From CALBJU01 sp965247125 (lineage in GTDB: Bacteria > Bacteroidota > Rhodothermia > Rhodothermales > UBA10348), in NCBI GenBank assembly GCA_965247125.1, contig CBDFGO010000001.1, positions 1 to 64,000 on the forward strand: a stretch of DNA of 64,000 nt. Direction: 5' to 3'. Positions 37,150 through 45,560 of the stretch are shown piece after piece; the first letter of the stretch is position 1, and the number at the start of each line of letters is the position of its first letter. Both the position numbers and the translations under genes were made by a program. The notes under the pieces were generated by a model. That model searched no databases, was not told where the DNA came from, and saw only the letters and a list, made by a program, of their open reading frames with translations.

Positions 37150-38406
37150 CTACTGGTCCAGTGAAATAAATGGCAGTTTAGTAAGGCCGTCCATGTCCAT
37201 CTCTGAATTCATATCCATCTGCATGTTCGCGTGATCCATCATGTCGTGATCCATCGCTGGCATCGCCATGCGCTCCGATTCTGGCAGATCCTCGTAAATG
37301 AGGGCGGTCAGCGTCCCTCCTGGATAGAGTCCATTGTTGGTGGCCCGCCGCGTGTCGTGATCGTGAAACGACCAGATCCCTGGATTATCGCCTGGAATGA
37401 TGATGTCGTGTGTTTTCCCCGGCGGAAGCATGATGGTATTCATGCGAAGGGGTGAGGCGAGAGGATACCCGTCATTGGCCACCTCCCAGAAATCAGTTCC
37501 ATGCAAATGAAGGGAGTGAATGGAGGCGCCAGCATTGATGAGCCGGACCCGGATGTTCTCCCCCTCTTTTATGAATAGTCGCGGGGTGTCCGGATATGAT
37601 TTCCCGTTGATCGTAAAAAAATTCGGATCGGGGAGCTCGGCAGAGGTTCGCCGACGAATCGTGTACGGCGGCAAGTACCCTTCTTCCATCGAAGTCCGGA
37701 GATCATCCACGTCCGCGAACAGCCCGAATCGTTCTCGGGTGAATCGGCCGTTCTCCATCAGGTAACGGCGTTCCTTCATTCTCTCGAGCATGATATTCAG
37801 CTCTTCACGAATGAAATTGGTGTCGTGAGACGAATAGATGAACGTGTATTCCCGTTCGTAGGGAAACTGCTCCTGGATTGGGTCGGTCTCGCCTTCACGT
37901 GGCTCCACAATGATCGATCCGTACATACCGGCCTGCATGTGGAGCATAGTGCCCCAGTGGCAGTGATAAATGTGCGTTCCGTACGGTTTTGCCTCAAACT
38001 CGTAGGTGAACGTCTGCTCGGGCATCACCGGGAGCTGCGTGACGAACGGCACACCGTCCATCCTCCACGGTACGTGCATTCCGTGCCAGTGAATGGTATG
38101 ATTGAGCCCTGTGCGGTTTTCGAAATGAACACGGACCCGGTCTCCGTAATTGACCCGGATTTCTGGTCCGGGAACGGTGCCGTTGAAAGCCAGCGTATGG
38201 ATGGTGACGCCCGGTACGATCTCTTGCTGTACAAGGTCAACGTACAGGTGAAACTCCTTGAAGCCGTCCGTTTCGTGGACGGGTTTCAGTTTCGTTGGGG
38301 TGTCGGAGGCTGCATTGGGGCCGCTCTCTAGGTCGGCCATGAAGCGAGGTAGAAGGCCTCCCAGCGATGCGGCAGCGCCGGTCGCCAGAAAATTTCTTCT
38401 GTGCAT
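37150..38406 (-). CDS. Tat-exported multicopper oxidase (CopA-like)
   Basis: This is a 418-residue enzyme with twin-arginine signal HRRNFLATGAAASLGGLL. Copper motifs are NHTIHWHGMHVP, THIYHCHWGTMLHM, SIHSLHLHGTDFW and WSFHDHDTRRATN. The last ~30 residues are rich in Met, His and Asp (PAMDHDMMDHANMQMDM), a copper-binding tail as in CopA/PcoA. It probably oxidises Cu(I) in the periplasm. It is flanked in the same operon by a His/Met-containing secreted protein and a barrel protein. The final motif is HDHDT rather than HCH, so the type 1 site looks altered. Confidence 0.85.
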   Translation of the reverse strand: MHRRNFLATGAAASLGGLLPRFMADLESGPNAASDTPTKLKPVHETDGFKEFHLYVDLVQQEIVPGVTIHTLAFNGTVPGPEIRVNYGDRVRVHFENRTGLNHTIHWHGMHVPWRMDGVPFVTQLPVMPEQTFTYEFEAKPYGTHIYHCHWGTMLHMQAGMYGSIIVEPREGETDPIQEQFPYEREYTFIYSSHDTNFIREELNIMLERMKERRYLMENGRFTRERFGLFADVDDLRTSMEEGYLPPYTIRRRTSAELPDPNFFTINGKSYPDTPRLFIKEGENIRVRLINAGASIHSLHLHGTDFWEVANDGYPLASPLRMNTIMLPPGKTHDIIIPGDNPGIWSFHDHDTRRATNNGLYPGGTLTALIYEDLPESERMAMPAMDHDMMDHANMQMDMNSEMDMDGLTKLPFISLDQ

Positions 38407-38472
38407 GATGGTTCTGAAAAGTTTGGATTGTCGAGGCGAAAATTGGATTGACCAATCGGGGTCGACGACTTT

Positions 38473-38880
38473 TCAGATCAGAAAGGATTGATTTTTGGCG
38501 TATAAACGCCGCTTTTCAGACGAAGGCTTTATCAATCGGATTCCATGCGGGTCCTGCCTTAGGCGGTTGGTAACGAGCGAGGAATCGAGCGCATAGATGG
38601 GGCTAGCAAAGACATGGTTTCTCAGAGAAAGGTCCGATCGGGAAGTCAGCCGTGCCTCCGTTGTATCGATGAAATGATCACAACAGTCGAAAGAGAGCGT
38701 TTCGTGATCGCCCGCGCGGCATGGATCGGTGTCATGAGAGCTTTCGTCGTTGCCGTTTTCGGACTCACTCCCCATCGCCATATCATGAGACATTCTGGCA
38801 TGACACGTGGACGCTGTAAACAGCGGTCCCAATCCTGAAATCAGGATGATTGCAGCTAAAAGTAGGCGGGGAGAAGGCAT
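38473..38880 (-). CDS. Secreted Cys/His/Met-containing small protein
   Basis: This is a 135-residue protein with a signal segment (LLLAAIILISGLGPLFTAST). The mature part has clustered potential metal ligands (CHARMSHDMAMG, HDTDPCRAGDHE, FDCCDHFID). It is the first gene of the copper-oxidase operon, 66 bp upstream of it. A role as periplasmic copper binder is inferred from context and composition only. Confidence 0.6.
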   Translation of the reverse strand: MPSPRLLLAAIILISGLGPLFTASTCHARMSHDMAMGSESENGNDESSHDTDPCRAGDHETLSFDCCDHFIDTTEARLTSRSDLSLRNHVFASPIYALDSSLVTNRLRQDPHGIRLIKPSSEKRRLYAKNQSFLI

Positions 38881-39052
38881 GGGTGGGTAGACACTGAGTG
38901 CAGTTCCGAGGCGTCTTCGTACCTCCTCCCTTTCGATAGGTTCTGAAAAGTCACGATCATTGATTCCCCGCTGGATGAAAATTTACCCTCGCGTGTGGGC
39001 TTCCGATTGATTAGAATGGGTTACCACTTCGAATGAATGGAGGGCCAAGTCC

Positions 39053-40291
39053 ATGCGTAGACGCGATTTTCTTCAGGCTTCGACGGCACTGTCGACCGGG
39101 ATGTGGATTGGGAATACCCTATTTCCAGAATCGCCTGTTTCAACCCCAAAGGCAGACCTGGGTGATTGGCGATCGCTTTTTCCGCGCTTGGAAGGGGAAG
39201 TGTATTTGAATGCGGCGCGAGGTACGCCGCTGTCCTCGTTCTCCGAGGAAGCGACCCAGGCATATCTGGATCTCTGGAAGTTCGGGGGTGCTGACGGGCG
39301 ATCCGAAGTGTTTCGAGATACAATGGCGTCCATCCGAGCGGAGTTTGCCGGACTCGTGCATGTGGACGAGACTGAAATCGCACTGGTCTCTTGCACAAAA
39401 GAGGGTGAGCAGAACGTGTTGGACAGCGTGCGGCCCTGGGACGACGGGGGTCACGTTGTCACCAATATGTATCATTTTTCCGGATCACTTCACAACTACG
39501 AAGGGCACCGACGGCATGGCCGGGATGTTCGCATTGTCTGGAGTGAAGATTGGGAACTGGAGGTTGAACGCGTCCTCGATGCCATTGACGACAGCACCCG
39601 CCTTGTGTGCGTCACACTCGTTTCAAATTTTAATGGCCGGGTCGAAGATGTTAAAGCCATCGCTGAGAAGGCGCACCAGCACGGGGCGCTGGTCTTTGCG
39701 GACATTATCCAGGCTGTCGGAATCGTGCCGGTAGATCTCCGAGCTCTGGATGTTGATTTCGCCTCCTGCTCATGCTACAAATGGTTGTATGGACCGCACG
39801 GTGTAGGCTTCTTCTATGTCCGCAAGGAATTGCAGGGCAACGAGATGACGGATAGACTTTATCCCGGAAACTCGAACCAACAGGTACCCCCGTGGACTCA
39901 CGAGACCGCAGAAGAGAAACTGAGTTTTTCGATGTCGGAGGACGCCAGGCGATATGAGCCGGGTCACCATTCTTATATCGGATATGCCTCGGTGCTCGCC
40001 GGAATTCGATTTCTGCGAGAGATCGGAATTGAAGAGGTTCAGAAATACAGCCTCCGGCTTTCGAGGCTGCTTCGCGAGTTGATCGATGAGGATCGTTATC
40101 CGTGTATTTCTCCGGCGGACATGGTGTCTCCAATCGTCACGTTTGAAAAAGGAGATCTGGACATTGTCCCCGCGCTGAATCGCGACAAGCTGGTCATATC
40201 CGTGTCCTCGGGGACATTCAGAGTTTCGCCAACCATTTACAACAACGAAGACGATGTCCGATTGCTGGCGGCTACGTTGAACGGCGTGTGA
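39053..40291 (+). CDS. Tat-exported class V aminotransferase-like enzyme
   Basis: This is a 412-residue PLP-dependent fold-type I protein with a twin-arginine start (MRRRDFLQASTALSTGMWIG). It has a cofactor-binding Asp in LVFADIIQAVG and the Schiff-base Lys in SCSCYKWLYGPHGVGFFY. It resembles isopenicillin-N-epimerase/cysteine-desulfurase-like proteins. Periplasmic PLP enzymes are rare; PvdN of pseudomonads is a known Tat-exported case. GGAGG lies 10 bases before the ATG. It is convergent with hisD. The substrate is unknown. Confidence 0.85.
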   Translation: MRRRDFLQASTALSTGMWIGNTLFPESPVSTPKADLGDWRSLFPRLEGEVYLNAARGTPLSSFSEEATQAYLDLWKFGGADGRSEVFRDTMASIRAEFAGLVHVDETEIALVSCTKEGEQNVLDSVRPWDDGGHVVTNMYHFSGSLHNYEGHRRHGRDVRIVWSEDWELEVERVLDAIDDSTRLVCVTLVSNFNGRVEDVKAIAEKAHQHGALVFADIIQAVGIVPVDLRALDVDFASCSCYKWLYGPHGVGFFYVRKELQGNEMTDRLYPGNSNQQVPPWTHETAEEKLSFSMSEDARRYEPGHHSYIGYASVLAGIRFLREIGIEEVQKYSLRLSRLLRELIDEDRYPCISPADMVSPIVTFEKGDLDIVPALNRDKLVISVSSGTFRVSPTIYNNEDDVRLLAATLNGV

Positions 40292-40297
40292 GAACTG

Positions 40298-41593
40298 TCA
40301 TACACGCCTTCGCTCAATGGCCCGAGCGTGAGCCTCGAGACCTTCCTGCCGCGCAAACCATGCGGCATCATCAAGCATTTGGGTTGCCATTTCACCCTCA
40401 TTCAGCTGCATCCATGTCTGGATTCTCAGGAAAGTGAACACGGAGAGCCCTCCCGTCGAGCGGGCGGTCCCATTTGTAGGTAAGACGTGGTTCGGACCTG
40501 CCCCATAATCGCCGAGAACTTCAGCTGTCTGTTCCCCGATGAACAGAGCACCGAAATGTGACAGCTCGTCGGCGAGAGACCTGGGATCACGGGTGCACAG
40601 CTGGAGATGCTCAGGGGCAAGTATGTCGCTCCATCGTGCTGCTGTCTCAGTATCGGGAGCAAGCACCGATCCCCCATTGCGAAGGGCGGTGCATGCGGTT
40701 CGGAAAGAGGGGAGGCAGCTCAATTGGCCTTTCAGCTCGATTTCAACGTCTCTGATCAGCGAATCGCTGAGAGAAATCAGAAATGGAAATGCGTTATCGT
40801 CGTGCTCTGCTTGCGCGAGTAAATCGGCGGCAACGGTTGTCGGATCTGCCGAATCATCAGCGATGATCACCAATTCGGAGGGCCCGGCGAGCATATCAAT
40901 TCTCACCTCACCTGAAATATATTTCTTGGCGGCTGTGACATACCGATTTCCTGGTCCCACAATCAGGTCCATCGGAGGAAAAGGTCCGGCGCCGAAAGCC
41001 AGGGCGGCAATTGCGTGTGCGCCTCCTGCAGCGAGCATGCCGCTGGCGCCTGCTATCCATGCCGCGGCCAGGGTCAGGGGTGACTGATCGGGACTGGCAA
41101 CCCATATTTTTCGGACGCCCGCGATCTTGGCGGGAATGACGGTCATCAGGACTGAAGACGGTAACGGGTAACGCCCCCCTGGCGCATAACATCCTACTCG
41201 CTCAACGGGTACGACTCGGTGTCCGGCGCGTCCACCGGGGATTTGCATCTCCAGTTCCGTGAGACTGGAGAGCTGCGCCCTCGCGAAAGACCCGATCCGG
41301 GCTGAAATTCGTTCGAGCCGCTGTCTGTCATCCTCGGGTAGGCTTTCAAAAGCTTCCTGCAGCCTTCCTCGGCCGAGGTATAGCTCTGAGTCCTGCGGCA
41401 AACCGTCCAGCTCTTCAGCGTAAGCACGAACCGCGGGGCCGCCTCGCTGGCGGACCCGGTTAACGATTTCGCGAGCGGTATTTTCGATCTCTGGATCGAA
41501 TATTATTCTGCATCTGTGATCGAGCTCCTCAATCGACGCGCGACGGGGAAACACCTGTTCTTGATTCTGCTTCGGAGCGATAGTCGTGTTCAT
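40298..41593 (-). CDS. hisD: Histidinol dehydrogenase
   Basis: This ~431-residue enzyme carries out the last two oxidations of histidine synthesis (histidinol to histidine, EC 1.1.1.23). Landmarks are YAPGGRYPLPSSVLMTVIPA, GPGNRYVTAAKKYI, AGPSELVIIADDSADP, the zinc/catalytic AEHDDNAF, APEHLQL, and the C-terminal GAGPNHVLPTNGTARSTGGLS. It starts one base after the hisA-I-E stop (TGA-A-ATG), so it is translationally coupled. It is the last gene of the operon. A longer in-frame start would overlap hisE and is less likely. Confidence 0.96.
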   Translation of the reverse strand: MNTTIAPKQNQEQVFPRRASIEELDHRCRIIFDPEIENTAREIVNRVRQRGGPAVRAYAEELDGLPQDSELYLGRGRLQEAFESLPEDDRQRLERISARIGSFARAQLSSLTELEMQIPGGRAGHRVVPVERVGCYAPGGRYPLPSSVLMTVIPAKIAGVRKIWVASPDQSPLTLAAAWIAGASGMLAAGGAHAIAALAFGAGPFPPMDLIVGPGNRYVTAAKKYISGEVRIDMLAGPSELVIIADDSADPTTVAADLLAQAEHDDNAFPFLISLSDSLIRDVEIELKGQLSCLPSFRTACTALRNGGSVLAPDTETAARWSDILAPEHLQLCTRDPRSLADELSHFGALFIGEQTAEVLGDYGAGPNHVLPTNGTARSTGGLSVFTFLRIQTWMQLNEGEMATQMLDDAAWFARQEGLEAHARAIERRRV

Positions 41594-41594
41594 T

Positions 41595-42857
41595 TCAGGC
41601 CTCTTCCTTCGCCAGCATGGATCGGCGGCTGATTCTTCTGTTTCTGAAAGACAATTCATCCAGCACCTCCGAGATTGAACTATCCTTTACGGCAAGCGCT
41701 ACAGAAAGAAAGTAGAGGAGGTCGGCTCCCTCATGGGACGCTTCGTTAGGCGTGTGGGCTTGGGCAAGCTCCGTCGCCTCTTCCACAAGTTTGGCCTGAA
41801 GCAGATCGCGGTCAGCTGCCAGACTAACGGTTCCTGAGGCCGGGTCGTCTTCCAAAATTCGTTCTGATATGACCGTTTCCAGCTGAGACAGGCCGAACTC
41901 GAGGGGCCAACAGGAACGAGAACCCGTGTGGCAAAAACTGCCCTGCTGATCGACCGTGAATTTGAGCGCGTCACGGTCGCAGTCGAGATCTATTCTGGAC
42001 AGTGACTGAATGTTGCCCGAAGTCGCTCCTTTGATCCAGAGTTCATTTCTAGACCGGGACCAGTACACTCCCTTTCTCTGAGAGACAGCCGCCTCAATCG
42101 ATTCGATGGTGCTCCAGACCAAACCGAGAGCAGTTCCCATGCGATCGCACACCAGGGTTGGCCAGAGCCAGCCATCAATGGGCTTATTGAGCGGAGCGGT
42201 TATGCACCCGGCCAGCGAAAGCGCTCCCGAGTATAGGGCCATTCCGATCTGAGCATCCACGCCCATTTTATCAAGCGCCGCGATTTCTTCCCGCGTTGTG
42301 ATGCCACCGGCAGCCGTGATGCGAACCTCCGAAGCTGCAGAGCGAGCCGATTCAACTAGGTCCAGATTGAATCCAGCCATTCCACCCTCGTGTTCGACCT
42401 GGGTCAGAAGGAAACCGCCCACAAAGGAGGAAAGTCGCTCGATCCGATCCAATACGAGATCTCCCGTCTTCACTGTCCATCCTTCAGTGACTATCTCGCC
42501 TTCAAAGGCATCAACCGCAACGATCAGACGATCTTTGGGTAGCGCACCACAGAATTCCGGCGAAGCGGCGGTACCGATGATAATTTTTTCGGCTCCATGA
42601 TCCAGCCAGTCGATTGCAGCTTCCCGGGATCGAATGCCGCCCCCGACTCGAATGGGTTTGAATCGGGCCATCTTTCGGATCAGATGCGTGTTTGAGCCAG
42701 TCGCGAGGGCAGCATCCAGGTCGATGACCGCAACTTCTCCGGCAACGGAGAACTCTTCCAGCCTCTCGAGAGGATCGCCACCATCCAGCAGTTGATCACG
42801 ACCCCGAAGCAACTGAACGGCCCGACCGTTCCGGATATCAATACTGGGAATAATCAT
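41595..42857 (-). CDS. hisAIE: HisA-HisI-HisE trifunctional fusion
   Basis: This is a 420-residue protein. Residues 1-235 are the HisA ProFAR isomerase barrel (MIIPSIDIRNGRAVQLLRG, RVGGGIRSRE, TAAGGITTREE). Residues ~240-325 are HisI phosphoribosyl-AMP cyclohydrolase (VYWSRSRNELWIKGATSGN, the metal-binding LDCDRDAL, and FCHTGSRSCW cysteines). Residues ~330-420 are HisE PR-ATP pyrophosphatase (LQAKLVEEATELAQA, EGADLLYFLSVAL). One chain would carry three consecutive steps. HisI-HisE fusions are common, but joining HisA in front is unusual. Four-base overlap with the upstream gene. Confidence 0.9.
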   Translation of the reverse strand: MIIPSIDIRNGRAVQLLRGRDQLLDGGDPLERLEEFSVAGEVAVIDLDAALATGSNTHLIRKMARFKPIRVGGGIRSREAAIDWLDHGAEKIIIGTAASPEFCGALPKDRLIVAVDAFEGEIVTEGWTVKTGDLVLDRIERLSSFVGGFLLTQVEHEGGMAGFNLDLVESARSAASEVRITAAGGITTREEIAALDKMGVDAQIGMALYSGALSLAGCITAPLNKPIDGWLWPTLVCDRMGTALGLVWSTIESIEAAVSQRKGVYWSRSRNELWIKGATSGNIQSLSRIDLDCDRDALKFTVDQQGSFCHTGSRSCWPLEFGLSQLETVISERILEDDPASGTVSLAADRDLLQAKLVEEATELAQAHTPNEASHEGADLLYFLSVALAVKDSSISEVLDELSFRNRRISRRSMLAKEEA

Positions 42858-44266
42858 ACTCGTACGGCGATGCCGCTGTTTTTCAAATAGTCTTTTATTT
42901 CTCCAACGCTGTGATCCCCGTCGTGGAATATTGAGGCTGCCAGCACAGCGCTCGCTCCCGCTTTGATGGCCTCAGCCACATCCCTCACCTGGCCTATTCC
43001 ACCTGAAGCGATAACGGGAATTCTTACCGCGCGCGAGACGGCGGTCATTAATTCGGTGTCGGCTCCCGATCGCGTGCCGTCACGGTCCCAGCTCGTGAGG
43101 AGAATTTCCCCGGCGCCCCTCGCCTCGGCCTCTCGGGCCCAATTCACGGCGTCCAGACCGGTGCGTTTCCGACCCCCTACAGTGAGTACCTCCCAGGATT
43201 CATCTTTACGGCACGCATCTATCGCGAGCGTAACGCACTGCCGTCCGAAGGCATTGGCCAAGCGTGTCAGAAGGCTGGAATCGTTCACTGCGGCCGTATT
43301 TACGCTGATCCTGTCCGCACCTGCCTTAAGAAGACGTCTAGCATCTTCCACGGTGCGAACTCCACCCCCGACCGTGAGCGGAATGTTAATCCGTGTGCGG
43401 ACGCGACGTACCGTATCGAGCCGGGTCTCAAGCCCGGCCGGGGCAGCCGCAATGTCCAGCATGACAATCTCATCGGCACCCTGGAATTCATACTCGGCAG
43501 CCAGCCCCCTCGGATTTCCGGCATCCCTGAGATTCCGGAATTGAATGCCTTTCACGACGCGTCCGTCACGCACGTCGAGGCACGCGATAATTCTGTGCAC
43601 TCCTTTGTTCGCTGTTGATTCCGACGGCCGGGATCGTTCCTGATCACAAACGCCATTGGTCGAGGGCGCAGGAGTATCGTCCAGCCACCTGCTGATGAGA
43701 TCGATTCCGTAGGATCCTGATAACTCGGGATGGAACTGGCACGCCAGCAATCGGCCCTTTTCAATCGCCGACACAAACTGCTTTCCGTGGCATGTGTAGG
43801 ACGGGCGCCATCCATCGGGGACCTCGTTGAGCACATAGGAATTGGCGAACGCAGCGTATCCTGATGACACCAGTCCGGTTGATACTGCAGGTTCGACGAA
43901 ATTCCATCCCAGGTGGGGAACGTGGACATTGTCCGGTAGGCGGCGACATCTTCCTCTAATGACGCCTAGGCCTCGAACGCCGGGCGCTTCTTCACTTCCA
44001 TCGCAGAGCAATTGCATACCCAGGCAGATGGCCAGAATTGGAATCCCACGATCAAACGTCTCCTTGAGAGCGGATTCAAGCCCGAGATCGCGTATACGCC
44101 CGACGCCCGCTTCGAAGTCTCCGACGCCGGGCAGAACGATATACGAGGCTTGAGCGAGTTCGACCGGATCGCTCACGAGTGTCGCTGATACGCCAAGTTG
44201 CCGGAACGCACTGAGAACGGAGGCCACGTTCGCAACTCCCGTATCAACGATTGCTACTCGTTTCAT
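42854..44266 (-). CDS. hisHF: HisH-HisF imidazole glycerol phosphate synthase fusion
   Basis: This is a 470-residue protein. Residues 1-205 are the HisH glutamine amidotransferase: oxyanion/GVGDFE region, nucleophile in AICLGMQLL, and His-Glu in CQFHPELSG. Residues ~225-470 are the HisF cyclase barrel: IACLDVRDGRVVKG, VGGGVRTVEDARRLLKAGAD, LTSWDRDGT and IASGGIG. Ammonia made by HisH passes through the barrel to HisF, yielding IGP and AICAR. The order is that of yeast HIS7 and plant enzymes; most bacteria keep two genes. It overlaps hisB and hisAIE by four bases each. Confidence 0.95.
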   Translation of the reverse strand: MKRVAIVDTGVANVASVLSAFRQLGVSATLVSDPVELAQASYIVLPGVGDFEAGVGRIRDLGLESALKETFDRGIPILAICLGMQLLCDGSEEAPGVRGLGVIRGRCRRLPDNVHVPHLGWNFVEPAVSTGLVSSGYAAFANSYVLNEVPDGWRPSYTCHGKQFVSAIEKGRLLACQFHPELSGSYGIDLISRWLDDTPAPSTNGVCDQERSRPSESTANKGVHRIIACLDVRDGRVVKGIQFRNLRDAGNPRGLAAEYEFQGADEIVMLDIAAAPAGLETRLDTVRRVRTRINIPLTVGGGVRTVEDARRLLKAGADRISVNTAAVNDSSLLTRLANAFGRQCVTLAIDACRKDESWEVLTVGGRKRTGLDAVNWAREAEARGAGEILLTSWDRDGTRSGADTELMTAVSRAVRIPVIASGGIGQVRDVAEAIKAGASAVLAASIFHDGDHSVGEIKDYLKNSGIAVRV

Positions 44267-44877
44267 CGCATACCTCCTTCGATAAATCCCTTCGTTGAAG
44301 GGACATCGTCAAAACCCGAACAGGAAATGGCATCCTTAAGAGCGAGGCCAAATGCTTTGAACGCTGCCTCGGCCTTGTGGTGATCATTTCGACCCTTAAT
44401 GACATCGACATGAAGCGTAATGTTGGCGGTCGCCACCATTGACTGCAGGACATGTCCCACGTTTTCACATGACAGTTCTCCAAGTCGTTCTCTTTCCAGG
44501 GCCGTGTTGATGTCGGCGTGGGCACGCCCTGAAATATCTACTACTGCGCGGGCCAGTGCTCCGTCGAGTGGAGCAAAGGCATATCCGAATCTGCGAATAT
44601 TCTTCCGGTCACCCAGCGCATCGCTCAGTGCTTTTCCGATTACGAGGCCGCAATCTTCGGCAGTGTGGTGATCGTCTATGTTGAGGTCGCCCCGACACTT
44701 CAATTTCAGGTCGAATCTGCCGTGCCGAGCGAAGGCGTCGAGCAGGTGATCGAGGAAACCGATTCCCGAATCGATGGAGTTTGTCCCAGTGCCATCTAAA
44801 TTCAGAGACACGGAAATACTCGTTTCTTTGGTATCACGGTTTACTTTTGTGATTCTTGCCCCTGTTTGACGTTTCAA
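44263..44877 (-). CDS. hisB: Imidazoleglycerol-phosphate dehydratase
   Basis: This 204-residue monofunctional IGP dehydratase (EC 4.2.1.19) has metal-binding repeats DLNIDDHHTAEDCG and GRNDHHKAEAAFKA, plus FLDHLLDAFARHG and PLDGALARAVVDISGR. There is no N-terminal HAD phosphatase domain as in the E. coli bifunctional HisB. A separate HAD gene lies directly upstream, overlapping by four bases, and may supply that activity. Confidence 0.95.
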   Translation of the reverse strand: MKRQTGARITKVNRDTKETSISVSLNLDGTGTNSIDSGIGFLDHLLDAFARHGRFDLKLKCRGDLNIDDHHTAEDCGLVIGKALSDALGDRKNIRRFGYAFAPLDGALARAVVDISGRAHADINTALERERLGELSCENVGHVLQSMVATANITLHVDVIKGRNDHHKAEAAFKAFGLALKDAISCSGFDDVPSTKGFIEGGMR

Positions 44878-45560
44878 TTGAGAATCCCCTGGATATCATT
44901 AATGTCTGAGATCACGAGTACCGCGCCGGATGCGAGGAGAGCGTTCCGGTTTGCTTCGTATCCCGAAGGGGATGCCACTCCTATCGGAGTGATTCCTGCG
45001 GCGACTGCAGCGTTCATATCGTCTGGCGTATCGCCGATCATCCATGGAGAGACGAGACCCAGAACGCCCATCGCGAGTCGGACGCCGTTGGGGGAGGGCT
45101 TGGACGGTGCATCTTCCATGGCAACCACGTGCAGAAAACAGTCCTGGACACTGTAGGCCTGGAGAAATCGTCTGGCATCTTCTCTGGGACGACCTGTGAC
45201 GATCGCTGACGGGTATCTGCGAGTCACGTCGCGAAGCAGAACTGGTTCAATCAGAAGCGATTCCTTCTCACATAGACCTGCTCGCCCAGGCACACCCAGA
45301 TAGTGCTCCTGAAATCGCTGAATGACGTCTTCGATAACCGCGCTGACTCTCCTTTTTGCTAACAGGTCCCGCGTGAGGACCCAATCATCGTTGGCATTGC
45401 CGAGCCTTTTTGCCGCATCGATATCCTCCAGGCTTACCTCACATCCGAAGTCAGCCGCGGTGCGGATGATGCACGCTCGGTAGGAGTTGCGGACGTCTGC
45501 GATGACACCGTCGATATCAAACAGGATTCCATCCGGCCGGGGAATTGATTGCAACGTCAT
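44874..45560 (-). CDS. HAD-family phosphatase in his operon (candidate histidinol-phosphatase)
   Basis: This is a 228-residue HAD subfamily IA hydrolase with motif I GILFDIDGVIAD, motif II AIVTGRP, motif III lysine near APSKPSPNG and motif IV MIGDTPDDMNAA. It overlaps hisG and hisB by four bases on each side. A histidine pathway without a bifunctional HisB or PHP-type HisJ needs a histidinol-phosphate phosphatase, and this HAD protein is the natural candidate. Phosphoglycolate-phosphatase-like activity is the alternative. Confidence 0.8.
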   Translation of the reverse strand: MTLQSIPRPDGILFDIDGVIADVRNSYRACIIRTAADFGCEVSLEDIDAAKRLGNANDDWVLTRDLLAKRRVSAVIEDVIQRFQEHYLGVPGRAGLCEKESLLIEPVLLRDVTRRYPSAIVTGRPREDARRFLQAYSVQDCFLHVVAMEDAPSKPSPNGVRLAMGVLGLVSPWMIGDTPDDMNAAVAAGITPIGVASPSGYEANRNALLASGAVLVISDINDIQGILN

